Source: Acidobacteriota bacterium
GTDB lineage: Bacteria > Acidobacteriota > UBA4820 > DSQY01
Assembly: GCA_021787565.1 (NCBI GenBank)
Contig: JAJYLT010000032.1
Location: 1-42,090 of the forward strand
Direction of reading: 5' to 3'
Length of the DNA: 42,090 nucleotides
The notes under the pieces are model-generated. The model searched no databases. It saw only the letters and a list, made by a program, of their open reading frames with translations, and was not told where the DNA came from. Shown here piece after piece: positions 31,543-42,039 of the stretch (positions are counted from its first letter, which is position 1; the number at the start of each line of letters is the position of its first letter). The translations under genes were made by a program, and so were the position numbers.

Positions 31543-32145
31543 ATGAGACAATCCATTGCCCTGGCGGCGGCGGTGTTCCTAGTGGCGGCGCTGGCCGCCT
31601 GCTCGCAGCACGAATATTCGATGAAGGGCCCCGCGCCCAAGGCGCCGGAGCACTTCCGGGATGCCCACATCGTGATCAAGGGCAAAGGAGCCGGCATGAA
31701 CGCCATGCCCGTGCCCGAGGACCAGACCGATGAAGGCTCCGGCCAAACCGCCGGGCAGGCGCAGGCCGCCGAGAGCGGTGCGGGGGCCTCGGCCGGCCAG
31801 GCGACGCAGGGGCAGGCCCTCTACACCGGTACCATCGAATTGCCTGCCGCGCTCGAGGCGGACTTCACTCCCGGCGAGACGCTTTTCATCATCGGCCGGG
31901 CCACCGACCAGCCCGTCCCGGTCGCCGCCAAGAAACTGACGGTCGCATCCTTCCCCGTGGAGTTCACCCTCGGCGCGGGGGATTCCATGACGGGTCAGCC
32001 CCTGCCCTCCTCCATGGAGATCCTGGTGCGCCTCGACAAGGACGGCGATCTCAACACTCAGGATCCCAAGGACATGACCGCCGGCCCCGAGATGGCATCC
32101 TCGGACAGCAAGATCACCCTCACCCTCCACGAGGCGGGCAAGTGA
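31543..32145 (+). CDS. Lipoprotein with CcmI/CycH-like C-terminal domain
   Basis: A 200-residue lipoprotein: signal MRQSIALAAAVFLVAALAAC with the lipidated Cys at residue 20. A low-complexity Gly/Ala/Gln linker (about 60-92) is followed by a domain resembling the C-terminal periplasmic domain of cytochrome c maturation protein CcmI/CycH (GTIELPAALEADFTPGETLF, IIGRATDQPVPVAAKKLTVA, then SFPVEFTLGAGDSMTG). The TPR part of CcmI is absent. It may act on c-type cytochrome or heme handling, fitting the multiheme ActA of this genome, but no ccm gene is adjacent. It lies 18 bases after mutL and overlaps mazG by 4 bases. Confidence 0.75.
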   Translation: MRQSIALAAAVFLVAALAACSQHEYSMKGPAPKAPEHFRDAHIVIKGKGAGMNAMPVPEDQTDEGSGQTAGQAQAAESGAGASAGQATQGQALYTGTIELPAALEADFTPGETLFIIGRATDQPVPVAAKKLTVASFPVEFTLGAGDSMTGQPLPSSMEILVRLDKDGDLNTQDPKDMTAGPEMASSDSKITLTLHEAGK

Positions 32146-32975
32146 GCGGGTCGGGCGAGTTCGAGCGCCTCGTGGAGATCATGGCCAGGCTGAGGGCCCC
32201 GGGCGGCTGCCCCTGGGACCGGGCCCAGAGCCGTGAAGACCTGAAACCTTACCTCGTGGAGGAAACCTACGAGGTCCTGGACGCCATCGACCAGGGCGAT
32301 GCGGCCATGCTCCGCGAGGAGCTGGGCGACGTGCTCCTGCAGGTGGTCTTCCACGCCCAGATCGCCAGCGAGGAGGGGGCCTTCACCATCGAAGAGGTCT
32401 GCCGGGGCATCAACGAGAAGCTGGTCAGGCGCCATCCGCACGTGTTCGGCGAGATGAAGGCCGACACGCCCGAGCAGGTGCTCCAGAACTGGGAGGCCAT
32501 CAAGAAGGAGGAGAAGGCGGAGAAGAACGGCGAAGCGGCGCCCGTCAGCGTGCTCTCCGGCGTTCCCAAGGTCCTTCCCGCCCTCTTGAAGGCCTACCGG
32601 CTTCAGCAGAAGGCCTCCCGCGTGGGATTCGACTGGGAGGAGCGCCGACAGGTGGAGGAGAAGGTGCGGGAGGAGTGGGCCGAGCTGAACGAGGCCGTCG
32701 CCGAGGGCGACAAGGCCCACGTGCGAGAGGAGCTGGGCGATTTCCTCTTCGCCCTGGTGAATCTCGCCCGCTTCCTGGAGGTGGACCCGGAGGACGGCCT
32801 CCAGCAGGCCAACGCCAAGTTTGCCCGTCGGTTTCAGGCCATCGAGCGGGAGGCCGAGGTGCGCGGCAGGGACATCCACGGCATGACCCTCGACGAGATG
32901 GACGAGCTGTGGGAACTGGTCAAACAGCGGGAGCGGGCGGATTCTCCGAAGCTGCCCTTCGGTGGATCGAGATGA
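32142..32975 (+). CDS. mazG: Nucleoside triphosphate pyrophosphohydrolase MazG
   Basis: A 277-residue all-helical NTP pyrophosphatase that removes aberrant or excess NTPs. Two MazG domains are visible. The first has CPWDRAQSREDLKPYLVEET (EE followed by EELGDVLLQVVFHAQ), the second VREEWAELNEAVAEGD and EELGDFLFALVNLARF. These EExxE/ExxD metal-binding patterns are intact. Length is close to E. coli MazG (263). The start is GTG 32142, sharing GTGA with the stop of the lipoprotein gene, so translation is coupled. miaB follows after 109 bases. Confidence 0.95.
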   Translation: MSGSGEFERLVEIMARLRAPGGCPWDRAQSREDLKPYLVEETYEVLDAIDQGDAAMLREELGDVLLQVVFHAQIASEEGAFTIEEVCRGINEKLVRRHPHVFGEMKADTPEQVLQNWEAIKKEEKAEKNGEAAPVSVLSGVPKVLPALLKAYRLQQKASRVGFDWEERRQVEEKVREEWAELNEAVAEGDKAHVREELGDFLFALVNLARFLEVDPEDGLQQANAKFARRFQAIEREAEVRGRDIHGMTLDEMDELWELVKQRERADSPKLPFGGSR

Positions 32976-33084
32976 GGAGATTACGAGATGCCATGATGAG
33001 GAGGTCCAGACCGGACCGGCATCGGTCTTCCCTCATCTCCTCTTCCCCGCCTCCCCTCATCTCGTCGCCCGGAGGCCTCCCTAC

Positions 33085-34374
33085 GTGAAGTACCTCATCA
33101 AGACCTGGGGCTGCCAGATGAACGCCCTGGACAGCGACAAGATGGCGGGGCTGCTCCAGGGGATGGGCTACCAGCCCACGGAGGAGGAGCGGGAGGCGGA
33201 CGTGATTCTCCTCAACACCTGCTCCGTCCGCGAGGGCCCCGAGAACAAGGTCTTCACCGAGCTGGGGCGGCTCCACCCCCTCAAGCGGCACAAGCCCCTC
33301 ATCCTGGGCCTGGTGGGCTGCGTCGCCCAGCAGGAGAAGGAGCAGGTCTTCAAGCGCGCACCTTACGTCGATCTCGTGATGGGCCCGCGCGGCGTGCGGC
33401 ACCTGCCCGAGCTCCTCGCCCAGGCCCGGAACCAGCGGGCCATCGACACGCAGTTTCACGACGATTCGATCCTCTTCCCCGACCAAGCCATCGCGCGCAC
33501 CAATCCGACCAAGGCCTACATCACGGTCATGGAGGGCTGCAACAAGCGCTGCACCTTCTGCATCGTGCCCACCACCCGCGGGCGGGAGGTCTGCCGGCCG
33601 CTGGAGGACATCGTGAAGGAGGCCCACAGGGCCGTGAACGCGGGCTACGCCGAGGTGGAGCTGCTGGGCCAGAACGTGAACTGCTGGAGGGAGGGCGACC
33701 GGGGCTTCGCTGACCTTCTGGCCGCCGTGAGCGACGTCGCGGGCGTCAAGCGCCTGCGCTTCACCACCAGCCACCCGCGCCACTTCCCGCTCGCCGCTGC
33801 GGACCTCATGGCCGAGCGCGAGAATATCTGCCCCTACCTCCACCTGCCCGTCCAGGCCGGCTCGGACCGGGTCCTGAAGCTGATGCGCCGCCAGTACGAT
33901 AAAGCTTGGTACCTGGAACTGGTCCGGCGGATCCGGGAGAGAATCCCCCACATCGCCCTCTCCACCGACGTCATCGTGGGGTTTCCTACGGAGACCGAGG
34001 AGGATTTCCAGCACACCCTCGATGTGGTCCGCCGGGTCGAGTACGACACGCTCTTTTCCTTCCGGTACTCGCCAAGGCCCGATACCCCGGCCGCCGCGAT
34101 GGAGCCCGTCGGCGACGCCGTGGCCCGAGAGCGCCACCAGCGCCTGCTGGACCTTCAGATGGAGATCCAGACCCGGCGGTTCGCGGCCGTCGAGGGCCGG
34201 GTGGTCGAGGTGCTGGTGGAGGGTGAGAGCAAGAAGGGCGGCCAGGCCATGGGCCGCACGCGGGACAACAAGGTCGTCAATTTCGCCGCCGAACGGCCCG
34301 TTGCCGTGAACACTTTCGTCGACGTCAGGATCACCCGTTCCGCCGTCAACAGCCTGGTGGGTGAACTCGCCTGA
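33085..34374 (+). CDS. miaB: tRNA-2-methylthio-N6-dimethylallyladenosine synthase MiaB
   Basis: A 429-residue radical-SAM methylthiotransferase modifying A37 of tRNAs that read UNN codons. The N-terminal UPF0004 domain has three cluster-binding cysteines (C10, C46 in LNTCSVRE, C79). The radical-SAM motif CNKRCTFC gives C152, C156 and C159. The C-terminal TRAM domain (about 365-425) includes GRTRDNKVVNF. The QMN at residues 11-13 and NTCSVRE favour MiaB over MtaB/RimO. GTG 33085 is chosen because GGAGG lies 9 bases upstream and homologues begin at this KYLIKTWGCQMN; upstream in-frame codons are an unlikely extension. A stem-loop terminator lies just after the stop. Confidence 0.94.
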   Translation: MKYLIKTWGCQMNALDSDKMAGLLQGMGYQPTEEEREADVILLNTCSVREGPENKVFTELGRLHPLKRHKPLILGLVGCVAQQEKEQVFKRAPYVDLVMGPRGVRHLPELLAQARNQRAIDTQFHDDSILFPDQAIARTNPTKAYITVMEGCNKRCTFCIVPTTRGREVCRPLEDIVKEAHRAVNAGYAEVELLGQNVNCWREGDRGFADLLAAVSDVAGVKRLRFTTSHPRHFPLAAADLMAERENICPYLHLPVQAGSDRVLKLMRRQYDKAWYLELVRRIRERIPHIALSTDVIVGFPTETEEDFQHTLDVVRRVEYDTLFSFRYSPRPDTPAAAMEPVGDAVARERHQRLLDLQMEIQTRRFAAVEGRVVEVLVEGESKKGGQAMGRTRDNKVVNFAAERPVAVNTFVDVRITRSAVNSLVGELA

Positions 34375-34397
34375 AGCTCCCCAGCCGCAACCGAACG

Positions 34398-34415
34398 CCG
34401 CCCGGCGGGCGGTTT
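34398..34415 (+). terminator. Terminator after miaB
   Basis: CCGCCC-GGC-GGGCGG (34398-34412) followed by TTT, 24 bases after the miaB stop. The stem overlaps the last codon region of the convergent Trm112-like gene. The U-tract is short. Confidence 0.6.
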
Positions 34416-34599
34416 ACCCCTCCGTCTCTTCCAGGCTCCCCGCGCTGGGTAGAAGGATGGGAATGCCGTCCTCGACGGGGTAGACCCGGCCGCAGCCGGT
34501 GCAGTGAAGCTCCTCCTTGCCCTCCCGCTCGCGGGAGGTCAGGGGCTCCCGGCAGACGGGGCAGGCCAGGATTTCGAGGAACTCGGGATCGATGGGCAT
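34414..34599 (-). CDS. Trm112/UPF0434-family small zinc protein
   Basis: A 61-residue protein beginning MPIDPEFLEILACPVCREPL, with CPVC and a second pair CTGC, followed by YPVEDGIPILLP, the Trm112/YcaR (UPF0434) signature. Eukaryotic Trm112 activates tRNA and protein methyltransferases; bacterial members' role is less clear. Zinc binding by the two pairs is likely. GGGAGGGAGG precedes the ATG. It is convergent with miaB and divergent from the DUF4388 gene. Confidence 0.9.
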   Translation of the reverse strand: MPIDPEFLEILACPVCREPLTSREREGKEELHCTGCGRVYPVEDGIPILLPSAGSLEETEG

Positions 34600-34668
34600 G
34601 ATCGCGCCTCCCTCCCCATGGTACCGGAACGGCCCGGGGCGCGGAAGGCCCCGACGGGCCGCGTCTTC

Positions 34669-34698
34669 TTGGCCGGCCTGGAGATTCTGGACTATAAT
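34669..34698 (+). promoter_or_regulatory. Promoter of the DUF4388-rnj run
   Basis: TTGGCC (34669-34674), 18-base spacer, perfect -10 TATAAT (34693-34698), 26 bases before the DUF4388 start codon. Confidence 0.62.
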
Positions 34699-34724
34699 GC
34701 GGGCTTATCCCGGAAGGGAGGAGG

Positions 34725-35489
34725 ATGCCCGAGTACATCTTCAGGGGAGCTCTCGCGGAGAACCCACTGCCTGAAATCCTACAGAAAATCTATTACTACA
34801 AGGTTCCAGGTGTCCTCACCGCGTCGAGGCAGAGCGGGCAGAAGCAGATCTTCATCACCGGCGGGGAGGTGATCTTTGCCGCCTCCACCTTTCCCATGGA
34901 CCGCCTGGGCGAGTTCCTCCTTGCAAGGCGAGAGATCACGCGCGAGCAATACGAGCGCTCCGTGCTCCTGATGAGGGAGAGCGGCAAGCGGCAGGGCGCG
35001 GCCCTGGTCGCGATCGGCGCCCTCTCCCCCCAGCAACTCCTGAGTGCCGTCAAGGACCAGGTGATGGCCATCCTCTGGTCCCTCTTCAATTGGGACGACG
35101 GCGAGGTCACCTTCAAGGTGGGCAAGTTCAAGGATGACGAGATCATCCAATTGAAGGTGGACACGCGCTACGCCATCCTGCACGGCATCAAGGGCATCGA
35201 GGACCCGAAGCGGGTGGTCCGGTGGCTGGGCCGCAAGGAGGACGTCTTCGAGCCCGCCGAGAACTCCCTCGCCCTTCTCCCCTCGCTCCCCCTGGCGCTG
35301 GAGGACAAGCAGGTCTTTCGGCTGGTGGACGGCATCCGGACCTTTCTGGATGTGCTGAAGGCCTCCAGCCTCGATTCCACAGCCACCGCCAAAATCCTCT
35401 ACGCGCTGTACATCCTGGGCCTCATCAAGCGGAAGAACACGGCCATCCGAATCGTCGCGGTTCCGGAGGGGGGTGGCGGAAAATGCTGA
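34725..35489 (+). CDS. DUF4388 (PATAN-like) domain protein
   Basis: A 254-residue soluble protein. The N-terminal about 140 residues form a DUF4388/PATAN-type domain (MPEYIFRGALAENPLPEILQ, IYYYKVPGVLTASRQSGQKQ, ITGGEVIFAAS), common in Acidobacteriota and Myxococcota and linked to gliding and signalling proteins. The C-terminal part is helical and may be winged-helix-like (TATAKILYALYILGLIKRKN). GGGAGGAGG directly precedes the ATG. Its stop overlaps the rnj start region by 7 bases, so the two are probably translated together; a functional link to RNase J is not established. Confidence 0.85.
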   Translation: MPEYIFRGALAENPLPEILQKIYYYKVPGVLTASRQSGQKQIFITGGEVIFAASTFPMDRLGEFLLARREITREQYERSVLLMRESGKRQGAALVAIGALSPQQLLSAVKDQVMAILWSLFNWDDGEVTFKVGKFKDDEIIQLKVDTRYAILHGIKGIEDPKRVVRWLGRKEDVFEPAENSLALLPSLPLALEDKQVFRLVDGIRTFLDVLKASSLDSTATAKILYALYILGLIKRKNTAIRIVAVPEGGGGKC

Positions 35490-37129
35490 AGATCGCCTTC
35501 CTGGGAGGCCTCGGGGATTTTGGCAAGAACATGACCGTCTTCGATCAGGACGGCCGGCTGCTGGTGGTGGACTGCGGCAGCATGTTCCCGGAGGCGGATT
35601 TCCCGGGCATCGACCTGGTCTTTCCCGACTTCACCTACCTCCAGGATAAGGCCGACCGCTTCGAGGGGCTGGTCCTGACCCACGGCCACGAGGACCACCT
35701 GGGAGCCGCCCCCTTCCTCCTGCGCCAGTTTCCCATGCCCGTTTACGGGGGACCGGTGACCCTGGGCATCCTCGCGCGCAAGCTGGAGGAGCTGGAGGTC
35801 ACGGCGCCCGTGCAGGTGGCCCTCCAGGCCGGGGTGCGCCACGACCTCGGCCCCTTCGCCCTCGAAGCCATCCCGGTGACCCACTCCATCCCGGACGCGT
35901 TCTCCCTGTTGATCCGGACGGCCGACGCCACGGTTCTGCACACGGGTGATTTCAAGCTCGACCAGACCCCTTTGGATGGCCGGCTCACCCACTACCACCG
36001 GTTCCAGGAGGCGGGCGCGCGGGGCGTCACCGCCCTCCTGATCGACAGCACCAACGTGGAGGTGGAGGGCATGACCGGCTCGGAGGTGCGGGTCCGCGGC
36101 ACCCTGGAGCGCTACATCGCCTCCCAGACGGGCAAGCTCTTCATCACGCTCTTCTCCTCCAACCTCATGCGGGTGCAGGCCATCTTCGAACTCGCCGCGG
36201 CCCATGGCAAGAGGGTGGCCCTCTTCGGCCGCTCCCTCGTGCAGAACGTGAAGGTCGGCCAGGAGACGGGATACCTCCGGATTCCCCCCGGCGTCGAGGT
36301 GGCCGTGGAGGAGGTGCCGGACCTTCCCAGGAGCGAGGTGATCGTCATCGCCTCGGGGAGCCAGGCCGAGCCCTTCGCGGCGCTCAACCGGCTCGTCTTC
36401 GACGAGTCCCGGCACCTCTACGTGGAGGAGGGCGATCTGCTCATCTTCTCGGCGCGCATCATCCCGGGCAACGAGAAGCGGGTGGCCCGGGTCATCAACC
36501 AGGTCTATCGAAACGGCGGCCAGGCCGTGACGCCGCGTGAGGACCGCGTGCACGTGTCGGGCCACGCGGCCCAGGAGGAGATCAAGCTGCTCGCCTCGTG
36601 GGTGCGGCCGCGCTACTACGTCCCCATCCACGGAGAGTACCGCCAGTTGAAGGGAAACGCCGCCCTGGCCAAGGAGATGGGCTATCCCGACGAAAACACC
36701 CTGGTCTGCGACACGGGCCACTGCCTGCTGTTCGAAGCGGGCGAGCTGGTGGGCCGGGAGGAGGTGCCCACCGGAAGCCAGCTCATCGACGGGGACACCT
36801 CGGACGCCGTGGACCGGGTCGTCGTGAGGGACCGCCGCCACCTCTCCCAGGACGGCGTCGTGGTTCCCATCGTGGTCATCAACCGCCAGACGGGCCGGAT
36901 GGAATCGGCCCCCGAGATCATCGGCCGCGGCTACCCTTACCTCGAGGGGGCCAACGGGACCGTCGAGGAGGTCCGGGCGGACCTGGTGGCCATGGTGCGG
37001 AGCCTGCCCCAGGAGGAGATCCGCGACGAATCCATCCTGAAGGCCAAGGTGAAAAGCACCGTCAAGAAAACGCTGAAACGCAATGACGCCAAGATCCCCC
37101 TCATCATCCCGGTGGTGATGGAAATATAA
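35483..37129 (+). CDS. rnj: Ribonuclease J
   Basis: A 548-residue beta-CASP metallo-beta-lactamase nuclease acting in mRNA decay and rRNA maturation by 5'-to-3' and endonucleolytic cleavage. The zinc motif HGHEDH (H67, H69, D71, H72 in LTHGHEDHLGA) is intact, with later ligands in PVTHSIPDA and LHTGDFKLD. The beta-CASP core has LFSSNLMRVQ and SGSQAEPFAAL. VHVSGHAAQEEIKLL and PIHGEYRQL complete the active-site set. The C-terminal domain ends at a normal place. ATG 35483 overlaps the DUF4388 stop; AGGGGGGTGGCGG before it is a fair ribosome site. MFS follows after 36 bases. Confidence 0.94.
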   Translation: MLKIAFLGGLGDFGKNMTVFDQDGRLLVVDCGSMFPEADFPGIDLVFPDFTYLQDKADRFEGLVLTHGHEDHLGAAPFLLRQFPMPVYGGPVTLGILARKLEELEVTAPVQVALQAGVRHDLGPFALEAIPVTHSIPDAFSLLIRTADATVLHTGDFKLDQTPLDGRLTHYHRFQEAGARGVTALLIDSTNVEVEGMTGSEVRVRGTLERYIASQTGKLFITLFSSNLMRVQAIFELAAAHGKRVALFGRSLVQNVKVGQETGYLRIPPGVEVAVEEVPDLPRSEVIVIASGSQAEPFAALNRLVFDESRHLYVEEGDLLIFSARIIPGNEKRVARVINQVYRNGGQAVTPREDRVHVSGHAAQEEIKLLASWVRPRYYVPIHGEYRQLKGNAALAKEMGYPDENTLVCDTGHCLLFEAGELVGREEVPTGSQLIDGDTSDAVDRVVVRDRRHLSQDGVVVPIVVINRQTGRMESAPEIIGRGYPYLEGANGTVEEVRADLVAMVRSLPQEEIRDESILKAKVKSTVKKTLKRNDAKIPLIIPVVMEI

Positions 37130-37165
37130 GGGCAGGAGACTCGGCCCGCCCCGGAAAGAGGCCGG

Positions 37166-38452
37166 ATGAACCTGGATCAATTTCTCAAGGGGGCCGCCCC
37201 CGGCAGCGCGGCCCACACGCTCAGGGCACTGCGCCACCGCAATTTCCGCCTCTTCTTCTTCGGCCAGCTCGTCTCCCTCATCGGAACCTGGATGCAGAGC
37301 CTCGCCCAGGGGTGGCTCGTCTGGCGGCTCAGCCACTCGGCCTGGCTGCTGGGCCTCGTGGGATTCTGCCAGATGGCGCCGGTGCTTTTCCTCGGGCTCC
37401 TGGGCGGCGTCGTGGCGGACCGTTTCGACCGGCACAGGATGGTCATCGCCACGCAGAGCGCCGCCCTCGTACAGTCCGTCCTCCTGGCGGCGCTCACCCT
37501 GGCCGGCACGATCACCGTCTGGCAGATCATGCCCCTGGCCCTCCTGCTGGGCGTCGTCAACGCCTTCGACATGCCGATCCGGCAGGCTTTCATCGTCCAG
37601 ATGGTGGGACGGGAGGACCTGGGCAACGCCATCGCGCTCAACTCCTCCATCTTCAACGGGGCGAGGATCATCGGCCCGGCCGTGGCTGGATTGGTGGTGG
37701 CCCGGTGGGGCGAAGGCATGTGCTTCAGCCTCAACGCCGTCTCCTTCCTCGCAGTCCTCGCCAGCCTGATCGCCATGCGTCTCGACAAGCACCCCATCCC
37801 ACGGCCCGAGGGCAACACCGGCCAGAGGCTCGCGGAGGGCTTCTCCTACGCCTGGCGCACGCCCCACGTCCGGGTCCTCCTCGCCCTCATGATGGTGACG
37901 AGCCTCTTCGCCTTCCCCTTCACCTCGTTCCTGCCGGCCCTGGTTGGCGGCGTGCTCCACCAGGGCGCCGGGGGGCTCGGCACCCTGATGACCTGCTCGG
38001 GCATCGGCGCGCTCCTGGGCGCCCTCGCCGTGGCCCGCCGGGAGGGCATCCGGGGTATGGGCCGGTTGGTCGGCACCACGGGCGTCGGGTTCGGCCTGTT
38101 CCTGATGGCCTTCGGACTCTCCAGAAGCTTCTGGCTCTCCTGCGCGCTGATCCTGGCGGTCGGCTTCTGCATGATGATCCAGATGGCCGCGACCAACACG
38201 CTCCTCCAGAGCCTGGTCCCGGAGGAGCTCCGGGGCCGGCTCATGAGCCTCTACACGGTGACCTTCGTCGGAGTGGCCCCCATCGGCAGCCTGCTGCTGG
38301 GCTGGCTGGCCCACACCCTGAAGATCCAGTGGGTGCTGGTGGGAGGAGGCGCCATCACGGCGGCGGCGGGAGCGGTCTTTCTCTTCTTCGTCCCGAGGAT
38401 CCGCCCCTCCGTGCTGCCCCTGCTGACCGAGGGTACCGGGGAATTCACCTAG
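37166..38452 (+). CDS. MFS transporter (MFS_3/EntS-like)
   Basis: A 428-residue polytopic membrane protein with about 11-12 hydrophobic helices. It begins ALRHRNFRLFFFGQLVSLIG, TWMQSLAQGWLVW, typical of the MFS_3 group that includes the enterobactin exporter EntS. The loop 2-3 motif appears as GGVVADRFDRHRMV. Substrate is unknown; drug or siderophore efflux is usual for this group. GGAAAGAGG precedes the ATG. It lies 36 bases after rnj and 7 bases before the transglutaminase-like gene, so probably in one transcript. Confidence 0.88.
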   Translation: MNLDQFLKGAAPGSAAHTLRALRHRNFRLFFFGQLVSLIGTWMQSLAQGWLVWRLSHSAWLLGLVGFCQMAPVLFLGLLGGVVADRFDRHRMVIATQSAALVQSVLLAALTLAGTITVWQIMPLALLLGVVNAFDMPIRQAFIVQMVGREDLGNAIALNSSIFNGARIIGPAVAGLVVARWGEGMCFSLNAVSFLAVLASLIAMRLDKHPIPRPEGNTGQRLAEGFSYAWRTPHVRVLLALMMVTSLFAFPFTSFLPALVGGVLHQGAGGLGTLMTCSGIGALLGALAVARREGIRGMGRLVGTTGVGFGLFLMAFGLSRSFWLSCALILAVGFCMMIQMAATNTLLQSLVPEELRGRLMSLYTVTFVGVAPIGSLLLGWLAHTLKIQWVLVGGGAITAAAGAVFLFFVPRIRPSVLPLLTEGTGEFT

Positions 38453-38459
38453 AAGGGAG

Positions 38460-39170
38460 ATGGATGAGATCATGCCGGACGCCACCCTACCATCGAATTC
38501 GGATCTCGCCGCCTACCTCCTGCCCTCGTCCGGAGTGGACTCGGACTCGGAGGGCGTGCTCGAACTCGCCGAAAGGCTGACCAGGGGGGCGCAAGGCCCG
38601 GCCGAGACGGCCGCGCGGCTCTTTGCCTTCGTCCGGGACACGATCCGCTACGTGCCCTACGCGCCGTTCGATTCGCTTCCGGCCTACACCGGCCAGGCCA
38701 CGCTCGAACGTGGCTACGGCTTCTGCACCCAAAAGTCCGCCCTGCTCATCGCACTGTCCCGTGCCGCGGGCGTTCCCGCACGCTTCCACTACGCGGACCT
38801 CGTGAACCACAGCCTTCCCGAACGGCTCGAGTGGGTCCTGGGATGCAACCGCATGGTCTACCACACCTACGTCGAGTTTCTTCTGGAGGGGCGCTGGATC
38901 AAGGCCACACCCTCCTTTGAGAAGCCCCTGTGCGAGAAGATGGGGTGGCGCCTGGTGGAGTTCGACGGCACCTCGGATGCCATCCTCCACCGGACCGACC
39001 TCTCCGGGCGCCTGCACGTGGAGTACGCCGCCGACAGGGGCACCGACGCGGGAGTTCCCCTGTCCCTCATGCTCGATGCCTGGATGCGGGAGTACGGCCC
39101 GGAGACCCTCGGCCGCTGGCAGGAGGCCGTGGCGGGGAAGGGGCTGGGAGGCAACGGGGGACGGGCATGA
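38460..39170 (+). CDS. Transglutaminase-like cysteine protein
   Basis: A 236-residue cytosolic protein with a transglutaminase-like core. The nucleophile is C89 in GYGFCTQKSALLIALSRAAG, followed by VPARFHYADL, and the His is H135 in YHTYVEFLLEGRWIKATPSF. The usual third-position Asp of the triad (in DPT) is Thr150 here (KATPSF), a variant I associate with a subfamily having 'GRWxKxTPxFxxxLC'. Protease, amidase or non-catalytic roles are possible. The start is ambiguous: ATG 38460 lies directly against AGAAGGGAG, ATG 38472 is 12 bases from it. It is the last gene of the rnj run. Confidence 0.8.
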   Translation: MDEIMPDATLPSNSDLAAYLLPSSGVDSDSEGVLELAERLTRGAQGPAETAARLFAFVRDTIRYVPYAPFDSLPAYTGQATLERGYGFCTQKSALLIALSRAAGVPARFHYADLVNHSLPERLEWVLGCNRMVYHTYVEFLLEGRWIKATPSFEKPLCEKMGWRLVEFDGTSDAILHRTDLSGRLHVEYAADRGTDAGVPLSLMLDAWMREYGPETLGRWQEAVAGKGLGGNGGRA

Positions 39171-39300
39171 GGCTGAGGAGCAGACGCGGGGGCGGTGCAT
39201 GGGAGAAGGCACTGGCGACAAGCGCGAACTCCCGAACCCTTGCTCTCTTTGTGCCTTGGTGTCGTGGTGGTGAATCCCTTTTCCGAATTTCGAATTTTCT
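39171..39300. other. Gap between convergent transglutaminase-like and mutase genes
   Basis: 130 bases with an AT-rich end (GAATTTCGAATTTTCT) but no clear stem-loop terminator on either strand. Confidence 0.4.
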
Positions 39301-40962
<1,662 letters not shown>

Positions 40963-41051
40963 GGTTCGCTCTCCTTGCGGATCCGGTTTTCCACCGGCCC
41001 ATCGCGATTACCGTCCCGCCAGCGTTCTCCCGGGCCACGGTCTTGAGCACC

Positions 41052-41080
41052 AGCATAGCCTCTCGCTCGGATGGGAACAA
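41052..41080 (-). promoter_or_regulatory. Putative promoter of the methylmalonyl-CoA mutase gene
   Basis: Minus-strand TTGTTC (41075-41080), 17-base spacer, TATGCT (41052-41057), about 90 bases upstream of the ATG. Both boxes are imperfect. Confidence 0.4.
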
Positions 41081-41135
41081 TTGGCTGGGCCTCCGTCTTC
41101 CAGGGACGGGCTCCCGCCCCGCGGAGGATCCTGGA

Positions 41136-42026
41136 TCACCCCATTTCCGTGAGGCTTTGGAGGGGAGCGGCCAGCTCTTCCAGTGGAGCGGGCGCGAGGG
41201 CCAGGAAGTGGAGGGCGTGGCGGGCCTCGGAGGCCATGAATTTGAGGTAGCGGGCCTTTTTTCGGCGCGTTACCTGGTAGCCGAAGGTGCCCAGCGCCTT
41301 GAGCGCCCGCTGAAGGGCCGTGCGTCCGAATTCTTCAGCCGCAACTCCCGCCTCGCTCGACCACCCCTCGGCGAAGAGGTCCCGGATGGCCGGACGCTGG
41401 TCGCGGTAAGCATCCACCGCCAGGGAGGCGGCGTCGTAGCACCGAGGCGCCAGCAGGGCGTCCTGGAAATCCAGCAGCACGAGCCGGCCCTCCGCGGTGG
41501 CGAGCACGTTCTCGGAGTGGAGGTCCCGATGGGCCAGCCGGCGAGGGTAGCCGCCCACCTCCTCCGCCAGCGCGGAGAGGCCCAGGGACACCGAGGGCGA
41601 CGCAGAGATGTTGAGAAATCCCTCCAGAAGGTGGACCGAGAAAAAGGAGAGCTCGAACTGGAGGCGGGCGCGGTCCAGCTCCAGCAGATCCGGGCCCTCG
41701 CCCCAATCCTGGAGGGAGGAGATGACCCGCGCCGAGGACAGAAGGCGATCCCCCCATTCGGGCCGCCACCGGCCGCGAGAGAGGGCCCAGCCCTCTATCC
41801 AGCTCTCGATCAGCCAGTCCGGGTCTTCCGGCGGCACATGCAGGATCTCCGGGACGTCCAGGCCGCCCCTCGCGAACAGGTCGCGGACGTGGACGAAACG
41901 ATCGAGGCCGTCCCTATCGCCCCCGAACTGTGCCAGGAGCGCCGGAGCCCCCCGCCATTCCCCCTTGAAATAGCGCCGGGTGGAGGCATCCGCGGCCAGC
42001 GGGAGCCAGCGCCCTGGCGGAAGCAT
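41136..42026 (-). CDS. AmgK-like sugar kinase (APH family phosphotransferase)
   Basis: A 296-residue aminoglycoside-phosphotransferase-fold kinase. The start region [13 protein letters not shown] and the Brenner motif [10 protein letters not shown], followed by [20 protein letters not shown], match the AmgK branch (N-acetylmuramate/N-acetylglucosamine 1-kinase) of peptidoglycan recycling. The usual partner murU (nucleotidyltransferase) is not visible here; the 3' neighbour is the mutase gene. ATG 42026 has GGAGG 6 bases upstream, but the frame remains open to the window edge, so a start further upstream cannot be excluded. Substrate is inferred from motif similarity only. Confidence 0.78.
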   Translation of the reverse strand: MLPPGRWLPLAADASTRRYFKGEWRGAPALLAQFGGDRDGLDRFVHVRDLFARGGLDVPEILHVPPEDPDWLIESWIEGWALSRGRWRPEWGDRLLSSARVISSLQDWGEGPDLLELDRARLQFELSFFSVHLLEGFLNISASPSVSLGLSALAEEVGGYPRRLAHRDLHSENVLATAEGRLVLLDFQDALLAPRCYDAASLAVDAYRDQRPAIRDLFAEGWSSEAGVAAEEFGRTALQRALKALGTFGYQVTRRKKARYLKFMASEARHALHFLALAPAPLEELAAPLQSLTEMG

Positions 42027-42039
42027 CTGGGCCTCCGCC

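Noticed and set aside
32976-33084. GATGAGGAG/CTCCTCATC-type inverted repeats between mazG and miaB
   Set aside because: Short, overlapping, imperfect purine/pyrimidine matches without a U-tract; not convincing as a terminator or regulatory hairpin.
35399-38485. 1028-codon minus-strand open frame opposite rnj and the MFS gene
   Set aside because: High-GC antisense shadow, rich in His/Glu/Arg low-complexity sequence and spanning two well-supported genes.
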